This document shows positions 1 to 5,800 of a stretch of DNA of 6,424 bases, piece by piece. Below the pieces are notes generated by a model. It was given only the letters and a program-made list of their open reading frames with translations. It searched no databases and was not told the DNA's origin. The stretch is taken from NCBI GenBank assembly GCA_003453085.1, contig DMMK01000340.1:1-6424 (forward strand), given 5' to 3'. The DNA is from Verrucomicrobiales bacterium. GTDB lineage: Bacteria > Verrucomicrobiota > Verrucomicrobiia > Verrucomicrobiales > Verrucomicrobiaceae. The translations under genes and the position numbers were made by a program. Each line of letters starts with the position of its first letter. The stretch's first letter is position 1.

Positions 1-54
1 AAAGCCCGGGACCCTGGAGAAGCCCCCTCGCTCCTCTCCCCTCGTCGCTCCGCC
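1..54. other. Left-edge sequence downstream of the DUF1802 gene
   Basis: The 54 bases after the DUF1802 stop hold no start codon for a further minus-strand gene and no convincing terminator hairpin. Read on the minus strand they are purine-rich in the middle, but no gene can be supported inside the window. Whether the operon continues to the left cannot be seen. Confidence 0.5.
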
Positions 55-669
55 TCACGATCCCCCCAGGCCGGCCCGCAGCTTGGCGGCGTATTCTCCC
101 CACGCCGCACCCGCCAGGGCAGGCAGAGCCCGGGCAGCGAGATCAAGCCCTTCTGCCGGGAGGTTTACCCAGGAACGGCAGCCGCCATAGCTTTTAGAAT
201 AAGGGAAGGACCAACGCTCTGGCAGCTTGTAGGCACGCACCAGGGCGACGTGGAGGCAGCTTTCATCGTCGTAAACGAAGCGTTCTTTGACGATCTCTTC
301 TTTCCAAATGTGCAGGGAGGCGATGGCTTCCATCTGTGCCCAGTCGGTGACTTTCCAAACCTGCTCCAACGTGGCAAAACCATCGACATCCACACTGGTG
401 CGCTCCTCTTCTGGAGGAAAAGAGGTGGCTCCTTCGGGGGACCAGGTGAGCCGCTCGGACTGGGTGTGAAACCAGGTGGGGAAAAGGAAAAACTGGCGAT
501 GCTTCCATTCAAAGCCGCCACGCCCTTCATGGATGCCACCTTTGCGCAGGATGAGGGATTGCACGCCCTGGACGAGGGAATCGCAAACGTAGGCCCATTC
601 TTTGAAGCCGACAGAGACAGAAGGGAATTCAGGTTTCAAATCCAGACAAAGAAAAGGTTTCAGGATCAA
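55..669 (-). CDS. DUF1802 family protein
   Basis: This 204-residue protein of unknown function is recognised as DUF1802 by its conserved blocks. These are GFKEW (residues 21-25), QSLILRKGGI (37-46), FFLFPTWFH (60-68), a central LHIWKEE (119-125) and a C-terminal SYGGCRSWVNLP (160-171). The length fits the family. No signal peptide or membrane segment is visible, so it is probably cytoplasmic. The start is a TTG at 669-667. The next in-frame Met is at residue 113, beyond the conserved N-terminal block, so a non-ATG start is required. The TTG overlaps the TGA stop of the upstream rhodanese gene (TTGA), which suggests translational coupling; no good Shine-Dalgarno precedes it. The family's biochemical role is not established. 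Its charged, His/Trp-rich blocks hint at an enzyme or nucleic-acid-related role, but this is speculation. The family call is confident, the function is unknown. Confidence 0.85.
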   Translation of the reverse strand: MILKPFLCLDLKPEFPSVSVGFKEWAYVCDSLVQGVQSLILRKGGIHEGRGGFEWKHRQFFLFPTWFHTQSERLTWSPEGATSFPPEEERTSVDVDGFATLEQVWKVTDWAQMEAIASLHIWKEEIVKERFVYDDESCLHVALVRAYKLPERWSFPYSKSYGGCRSWVNLPAEGLDLAARALPALAGAAWGEYAAKLRAGLGGS

Positions 670-1013
670 TAACGGGCCATTTCAGGCTGCACCAGATCAG
701 CCCAGGCATCGATGCCACCGCGCATGGACTGCGCCTGCGAGAATCCACGCTGCCGCAGCCACCCGGCGGCACGCTGACTGCGCATGCCATGATGGCAGTA
801 GATGATGATGTGCTCCGTCGTATCCGAGAAACGCTGAGGGGCCAGTTCCCCGAATTGAGAAAGCGGCACCAGTTCTGCGCCTTCGATGCGGCAGATCTGC
901 CACTCGTCCTCTTCGCGGCAGTCCACGAGGCGGGGCCGGGGGCTGTCTGGGCGGTTCAGCAGGTAGCTGGTATCATCCACACTGACTTCGAGCGGCAGTT
1001 CTGCAGGAGGCAT
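666..1013 (-). CDS. Single-domain rhodanese-like sulfurtransferase
   Basis: This 115-residue protein is one rhodanese domain of the GlpE/PspE size class. It shows the early rhodanese strand with LVDCREEDEW (residues 29-38), the CRIEGAELVP segment (41-50), and the active-site loop CHHGMRS (73-79) with Cys73 as the expected persulfide-carrying nucleophile. It ends with the typical MRGGIDAW signature (97-104). The loop has the six-residue size typical of sulfurtransferases rather than the longer loop of Cdc25-type phosphatases. No signal sequence is present, so it should be cytoplasmic. Such proteins move sulfane sulfur to thiol acceptors, but the acceptor here cannot be told from sequence. The start is ATG at 1013-1011, 23 bases after the stop of the L,D-transpeptidase gene, without a clear Shine-Dalgarno. 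Its TGA overlaps the TTG start of the DUF1802 gene, so it is the middle gene of a likely three-gene operon. Confidence 0.93.
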   Translation of the reverse strand: MPPAELPLEVSVDDTSYLLNRPDSPRPRLVDCREEDEWQICRIEGAELVPLSQFGELAPQRFSDTTEHIIIYCHHGMRSQRAAGWLRQRGFSQAQSMRGGIDAWADLVQPEMARY

Positions 1014-1036
1014 AGCAGTAAAATCGGCAGTTCGGC

Positions 1037-1645
1037 TCAGGGGCGCACGGTCACCGGGGTACCCTGGGTGACGTTATTGTAGAAGATGGCCGCCATGTGG
1101 GGAGGCATGCGCACACAGCCGTGGGAGGCCGGGTAGCCGGGAAGGAAGCCTTCATGCATGCCGATGCCGCCGACAAAACGCATGAAATGGTGCATCTTGG
1201 AGCCTTCGAAACGGGTGCCTGGAGGAGCCTTGTCCTTGGTCATGTCCACGTTGGCCACCACGACATTGCCGGCACCATCCACAAAGTCTCCATAGAGGTT
1301 GGATTTATGCCACTGGTCCTTTTGAGTGATTTTGAAACGCCCCTGTGTGGTGGCATGTTTTTCATCCCCGGTGGAAAGGGCCGAGACGCCCGCCAGGGAG
1401 CTGCCCTTGTAGAAGTAAGCCTTTTGGTCGCTGAGATCAATCACGATACTCGGCGCGCCCGACATGCCATCGCCATCCCAATAGGAGTCCATGTCCTGAT
1501 TGTACAGCGCAGAATGGGGTACGGAAGTCGGGGCAAAGGCCTCGAGATACTGAGTCTGTCCCTGCGGACCGGTGGGGGACACGCAGGAAGCCAGCAGGAG
1601 GGCCAGGGAACCGAGTGTGAGCGAACGGAGAGCAGCGAGGGTCAT
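1037..1645 (-). CDS. L,D-transpeptidase (YkuD domain) lipoprotein
   Basis: This 202-residue predicted lipoprotein would form or edit peptidoglycan cross-links, or attach proteins to peptidoglycan, in the periplasm. Residues 1-20 form a signal peptide with a hydrophobic core, ending in the lipobox LASC with Cys21 as the lipidation site. Val follows at +2, so there is no Asp inner-membrane retention signal. The YkuD domain spans about residues 65-202. It opens with SIVIDLSDQKAYFYKG and carries the catalytic block with His164 (GMHEG) and the SHGCVRMP motif (174-181), in which Cys177 is the nucleophile and Arg179 the conserved basic residue. No LysM or other peptidoglycan-binding domain is present, so the lipid anchor is its only visible localisation device. 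The reading frame stays open upstream to an ATG at 1771. ATG 1645 is chosen because it places the signal peptide at the N-terminus. No strong Shine-Dalgarno is seen. It heads the run with the rhodanese and DUF1802 genes. Confidence 0.92.
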   Translation of the reverse strand: MTLAALRSLTLGSLALLLASCVSPTGPQGQTQYLEAFAPTSVPHSALYNQDMDSYWDGDGMSGAPSIVIDLSDQKAYFYKGSSLAGVSALSTGDEKHATTQGRFKITQKDQWHKSNLYGDFVDGAGNVVVANVDMTKDKAPPGTRFEGSKMHHFMRFVGGIGMHEGFLPGYPASHGCVRMPPHMAAIFYNNVTQGTPVTVRP

Positions 1646-1671
1646 CGGAAAAGGACGGGGCAAAAAAACGT

Positions 1672-1700
1672 TGTGGGACAAGAGACCAAATTGCCCCACA
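1672..1700. repeat. Imperfect inverted repeat, 10-base arms
   Basis: The left arm TGTGGGACAA (1672-1681) and right arm TTGCCCCACA (1691-1700) are reverse complements except for one A/C position (1678/1694). They are separated by a 9-base spacer. In RNA made from the minus strand, the mismatch becomes a U-G wobble, so a continuous 10-pair hairpin could form in the 5' untranslated region of the L,D-transpeptidase mRNA, about 27 bases before its ATG. It could equally be a protein-binding operator between the divergent genes. It has no T-tract on either side that would make it a good terminator. Function is unproven. Confidence 0.45.
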
Positions 1701-1735
1701 GGGCGGGGCCTGTCCAATGCTTCCTCAGAAGGAGG

Positions 1736-1743
1736 GGAGGTGA
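1736..1743 (+). promoter_or_regulatory. Strong Shine-Dalgarno-like sequence GGAGGTGA
   Basis: GGAGGTGA matches the anti-Shine-Dalgarno end of 16S rRNA over eight bases and sits in a purine-rich tract (1729-1743). The distances to possible starts are 7 bases to GTG 1751 (a different frame), 12 bases to ATG 1756 (the short leader ORF), 17 bases to GTG 1761 (in frame with the phosphatase) and 47 bases to ATG 1791. No other gene in the window has such a site, which makes it notable, but none of the likely phosphatase starts lies at ideal distance. Confidence 0.45.
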
Positions 1744-1755
1744 AATCCGGGTGAT

Positions 1756-1794
1756 ATGTCGTGCAAAACACGCACGTTCATGTTCCCTGCATGA
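1756..1794 (+). other. Possible 12-residue leader ORF upstream of the phosphatase
   Basis: ATG 1756 opens a 12-codon ORF encoding MSCKTRTFMFPA. Its TGA (1792-1794) overlaps the ATG (1791-1793) of the acid phosphatase in an ATGA junction. It begins 12 bases after the GGAGGTGA sequence. Such an arrangement would let ribosomes loaded at the strong site reinitiate on the phosphatase ATG, which has no Shine-Dalgarno of its own. The peptide has no recognisable family and shows no run of one amino acid as an attenuator leader would. It may be chance, since short ORFs are common. Confidence 0.25.
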
Positions 1795-2786
1795 ATCCCA
1801 TGAACCGCCGCCGCGCCCTCAAGACCCTTTTCTGCTCCAGTGCCGCCCTGTCCCTGAACCTGCGCACGCAGGCCCAGGCGGAGGTGGCGCAGGAGGCCCT
1901 GCATCTGCTCGCCATCGGTGACTTTGGCACAGGCGGCCAGGACCAGAAAAACGTGGCCCAGGCCATGCAGGCTTTTGTTGGCAAGGAAAAGATCAAGCCC
2001 TCCGGGCTGTGGTTCATCGGCGACAATGTCTATGGCCCCACCCAGGGAGGCTTCACCGTGGAGGCCAAACGCTGGAAGGAAGAGATCGAGGATATGTATC
2101 CAGCCAGCATTTTCCCAGGCCCACAGTGGGCAGTCCTGGGCAATCATGACTACCACGACAATCCCGACGGCGAACAGGTGCAACTGGCCTATGCCAAAAA
2201 GCCGGGCGTGCGCTGGTACATGCCGGAGAAGTGGTACCGCGTGGACCTGGGCGGCGCGAAGCCCCTGGTCACCTTCCTGGCCCTCGACACGAATTTCCCG
2301 AAAATCAGCGGCGGCAAAAACAAGAAGACAGGTGCTCCCAAAACACACATGAGCGCTGACGAAGAAGCCCGGCAGCTAGAGTGGCTGAAGGCGGAGCTGG
2401 CCAAACCACGCGCCCCTTTCACCGTCGTCGTCGGCCACCACCCGCTGTACTCGAATGGCAGCCACAAGGATACCCAGCCGCTCATCGAACAATGGGGAGA
2501 CCTGCTGCAGGAGCACAAAGTACACGCCTACCTTTGCGGTCATGATCATGACCTCCAGCACCTGGAGTTGGAGGGCAAGTTCACCTCCTTTGTTCTATCC
2601 GGCGGCGGCGGTGCCCGCATCCGCAAGCTGACCAATGAGACCCGCAAGATGCCTTATGGAAAGGACATCAATGGCTTCACCCATCTGCAAATCCAGCCGG
2701 ATGCCCTCACCATCTCCCATCGGGGCCTGGACGGCGGCGTGCTGCACCGCTTCACGAAGAAGCTGGATGGCACCGTGGTGATGTAA
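1791..2786 (+). CDS. Tat-exported purple acid phosphatase, TRAP/type 5-like metallophosphoesterase
   Basis: This 331-residue secreted phosphomonoesterase has the binuclear-metal calcineurin-like fold and closely resembles tartrate-resistant acid phosphatase. The N-terminus (NRRRALKTL then a hydrophobic stretch) is a twin-arginine signal, with likely cleavage after AQA at residue 30. The ligand motifs are complete and in order: GDFG (Asp44), GDNVY (Asp78, Tyr81), GNHD (Asn118, catalytic His119), GHH (His216) and GHDHD (His251, His253). Tyr81 is the purple-colour tyrosine of this family. YLCGHDHDLQHL is almost the same as the block I recall from mammalian ACP5, and the length is similar. A lysine/glycine-rich loop (about residues 171-184) sits before the fourth motif. 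It probably releases phosphate from organic esters in the periplasm or outside. The start is uncertain: ATG 1791, ATG 1800 and GTG 1761 all keep the Tat motif, and an in-frame stop at 1752 limits extension. It is transcribed alone and followed by a hairpin terminator. Confidence 0.93.
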   Translation: MNPMNRRRALKTLFCSSAALSLNLRTQAQAEVAQEALHLLAIGDFGTGGQDQKNVAQAMQAFVGKEKIKPSGLWFIGDNVYGPTQGGFTVEAKRWKEEIEDMYPASIFPGPQWAVLGNHDYHDNPDGEQVQLAYAKKPGVRWYMPEKWYRVDLGGAKPLVTFLALDTNFPKISGGKNKKTGAPKTHMSADEEARQLEWLKAELAKPRAPFTVVVGHHPLYSNGSHKDTQPLIEQWGDLLQEHKVHAYLCGHDHDLQHLELEGKFTSFVLSGGGGARIRKLTNETRKMPYGKDINGFTHLQIQPDALTISHRGLDGGVLHRFTKKLDGTVVM

Positions 2787-2836
2787 GTGACACAGGACTG
2801 CCCTGGGTTCCCTTTTCGAGAATCCGGCCCAGCAAC

Positions 2837-2871
2837 AAAAAAGGCGCGACCTGCGAAGGCCGCGCCTTTTT
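2837..2871. terminator. Bidirectional hairpin terminator between convergent genes
   Basis: A stem with GGCGCG (2843-2848) pairing to CGCGCC (2861-2866), one A/C mismatch (2849/2860), then CCT/AGG closes on a GCGA tetraloop (2853-2856), a GNRA-type loop on the plus strand. Six A (2837-2842) precede it and five T (2867-2871) follow, so transcripts from either strand end in a U-tract. It lies 50 bases after the phosphatase stop and just beyond the stop of the convergent giant gene at 2884. It is the expected intrinsic terminator for both. Confidence 0.88.
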
Positions 2872-2883
2872 CATGTAAGGCAA

Positions 2884-5800
2884 TTACGGAATGAGCACCT
2901 GGCTGGTGCTGCCATCTCCGAAGGTGACATAAAGCACCATACGGCCAGCGGCATCCATGACGGGCTGTTCCCAGCGACGATCGGTCTGGCCGGAGCCTGG
3001 AAGGTCGATCTTCGTCACCACCTTGGCACCTTCAGTGGTCACCACTGTGTCACCCTTGCGGAAGACTAGGGTCAGAGCCCCTCCATTCGGGGCACTTCTC
3101 CACAGTCCCTGATTATTGGAGGCGACTGCATCACCACCTGCAAGGTTGCCAATGATGGCATACTGATTGTTGCCACCCACGACCGGCAGGTCAAAACCGC
3201 TGAAGGTCGCACCCGTGGTGCCAGGAGCCGCATTTCCCACACGGAGAGCCAGTTGCATGGTACCGGAGAGATCGGTGAAGATGGCGTTCACATCCGTTGG
3301 AGCTGCGCTGTTGCCGTCGCCATTGACATCCAGCCAGGCTCTCCAGGCCCCGCGATTGTTGTTATTCAGCCAGCCGCCCCAAGGGTTGCCGACGAGGCTA
3401 CCGACAGGCAGATTGGATACGACTGAGGCCCCATCACCACGGCGGAGAATGCAGGTGAAGCTGGCTGGATTGGAAGCCGTGCCGCGCCAGATGCCGTCAT
3501 TGCGCATGTTGGCCGCATTGTCCCCATCCCGGTTCAGGGTGGCACGGAAGGCCACGACGCCGTTGTTGCCGGACGCCGGACGCTGGAGGCGGGCAAAGGT
3601 CGCACCACCGGTGCCAGGAGCCGTTTCACCAGCGTAAAAGACCTTCGACACGGCACCGCCTGCAGGCTGGTACCAGATGCCCTCTCTGCTGCTGGTGGTG
3701 GTGAGGGCGGAGTAAATGAAGTTGCCCTGGGCATCCATGCGGCCTGGATCCGTGAAGCTGCCTGCCACGTTGGCGTACACAGCGGCAGTGCCGGGAGCGG
3801 CGACACTTTCCTGTGCCACCACGCTGATGGTGGTGGTCGCGCCGCTGACCTGGGCGCGGAGGACGGCGGTCTTGGTACTGGCACCTTTGAAGGTGACGGA
3901 AACAATGGCATCGCCGCTATTCACCCCGGTGCTGGCCGTGGCGTAGATGCCGGAAGCAAAGCTGCCGATCAGGACACCCGGCATGCCGGGGACAGCATCC
4001 CCCTCACGCAGAAGGAGACGCAGGCCGCCACCGCCGATCTCGCTCCACACACCTGTGTCGTTGGCCGTGGTCACACCGCTGCCAATGACAAGCGAAGATA
4101 GCATCGTGACTTCCCCCGTTTCGCTCAGACCGGGAACTTCCGGCACCGTGGCAAACTGGGTGCCAGGCAGATCTGGAACCACCGTCCCTGTGCGGGCCAC
4201 CAGGAAAAGATTGCCAGAGGCGGTCTTCCAAATGCCCGAGGCATTCGCTGCCGTCACCGCCGGTGAGCCGCTGCCCACCTGAAGGAAACCAGGGAAAACC
4301 AGGTGCCCATTCTCCGCCAGGAAACCACCCCGGCGCAGCACGCTGAACTCACCAATGTTGGTCGTGCCATTAGCCCCAGGAGCATCCCCGGCAGTGACCA
4401 CATCTCCTAAGGCGGAAGGAATCGGCTCTGGTATCTGCCCTTCACCTGTGATGGCAAAGTTGTAAGGCGTTTCATCCAGATCATCGTTGGCGATGTTGAT
4501 CATGGCGTTCTTGATGCCGCCGCTGCTCGGATTGAAAGTCACCACAAACGTCGTGCTGCCACTGGTGGCAGCAATCGGCGTGGTCGGCTGCGTCGTCACA
4601 ATGAAATCTGTCGAACCTGAAATGGTGACGTAATTGGGGGCCGTGCCCGTCAGATTCAGCGCAATATTTCCCGTATTGGCGATGGTGAAAGTGCGTGTGG
4701 TGACTCCACCGCTGACTGGGATTCCACCAAAGTCGGTGTGATCCGTCAGAGCAGGTGTGCTGTCTCCATCCACGATCACATTCCCATTGCCTGAAACGGC
4801 GATTTCAGAGCCCAATATGGTCACCGATGCTGTCGCGGCGATACTCACTCCCCCGTCTTTATCCGTCGCTGTCGCCGTCACCACATAGGTGCCCGACTGA
4901 GTGTAGGTGTGGGAACGTGTCAAAGGCGTCGCCGTTCCTGCTGGCACGCTCTGCACACTCGACCCGTCGCCAAAATTGATGGACCATGCAAACCCCGCCG
5001 CCAAATCGGCTGTGGCTGCATCCGTGGCCACAAACTGGAAATTCAGCGCCACATTCGTGACCAAAGTGACGGGAGGATTGATCTGCACGGTCGGAACCGC
5101 GTTCGTCGGCGCAAACGTAAAGGCTGCCTTCACCACTGAGCTGCTCGAGTCCGTTGCCGTGATGGTCACGGTGGTGGACGAAGGCCCGTCAAAGCCCACC
5201 ACTGGAGACCAGCTCCATGTTCCTGCGGCATTGTTTTGCGTCACCGTCCCCGTGGAGGCCGTGAGCGTCACCGTTGCATTGCCATCCACGTCGGAGAACG
5301 TCCCCGCCTGAGTGATCGTCGCCCCTTCCGCCCCACTCACCCTGCCCGCGAAAATTTCTGCACTGCTCTGTACAGTTGGATTTGTGCCTCCCGTCACCAG
5401 CACTCGGCCATCAGCCAAGGCCGTGGAAGTATGAAGCTGCCTTGCCGTGCCCATGCTGCTCGTGGTCGTCCATGTTCCGAGGGTCGGATTATAAATCTCG
5501 GCGCTAGACAGGAAGGTTGACGGCAACTGCAGCCTCCCACCGCTGATCAGAACCTGCCCGTCAGCGAGAGGGGTCAGTTCCGTATAACCGCGTCCCGCAG
5601 CCATCGCACCCGTCAGCGACCATGTCCCCAAGGCCGGATCATAAAGCTCCGCGCTCGCCAGCGTCGCGCTGCCGCTGAAGCCGCCGGCCACCAGCACCTT
5701 GCCATTGGGCAGCAGCGTCGCCGCATGTGTATAGCGAGCCGAAGAAAGAGAGCCAGTTGCCGTCCATGTGCCCGTGGCCGGATTGTAAATTTCAGCCGAT

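Larger units (their letters stand above)
1646..1790. promoter_or_regulatory. Divergent intergenic region between ldt and phosphatase genes
   Basis: These roughly 145 bases separate the minus-strand L,D-transpeptidase gene from the plus-strand acid phosphatase gene, so promoters for both are expected here. I could not identify a convincing -35/-10 pair on either strand. A TTGCCC at 1691-1696 with 17-base spacing to a poor -10 is too weak to call, as is a minus-strand TTGGAC ending near 1714. What can be seen is an imperfect inverted repeat (1672-1700), a purine-rich Shine-Dalgarno-like tract (1731-1743) and a small ORF (1756-1794), each listed separately. Confidence 0.6.

Noticed and set aside
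250..672. Plus-strand open frame of 140 codons opposite the DUF1802 gene
   Set aside because: The minus strand carries conserved DUF1802 blocks; the plus frame has no family resemblance and no start context.
1643..1771. Upstream 42-codon extension of the L,D-transpeptidase to ATG 1771
   Set aside because: It would bury the signal peptide and lipobox inside the protein and run through the divergent regulatory region; ATG 1645 gives a standard lipoprotein signal.
1760..1776. Short hairpin CGTGC/GCACG before the phosphatase start
   Set aside because: Five base pairs with a seven-base loop are expected by chance in GC-rich DNA and no other signal supports it.
1097..1921. Long plus-strand open frame of 274 codons opposite the L,D-transpeptidase gene
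   Set aside because: It is antisense to a gene with clear lipobox and YkuD active-site motifs, shows no recognisable domain, and runs into the phosphatase gene in another frame. It is an open-frame shadow of GC-rich coding DNA.
1751..1921. GTG at 1751, seven bases after GGAGGTGA, as a gene start
   Set aside because: The spacing is good, but the frame reads through the Tat signal and catalytic start of the phosphatase in the wrong frame and ends at 1921 with a low-complexity Pro/Gly/Ala product.
3534..4231. Alternative-frame ORFs on both strands inside the giant gene
   Set aside because: They overlap an uninterrupted frame with recognisable repeats and domains, and their products are Pro/Arg/Ser-rich shadows without domains.
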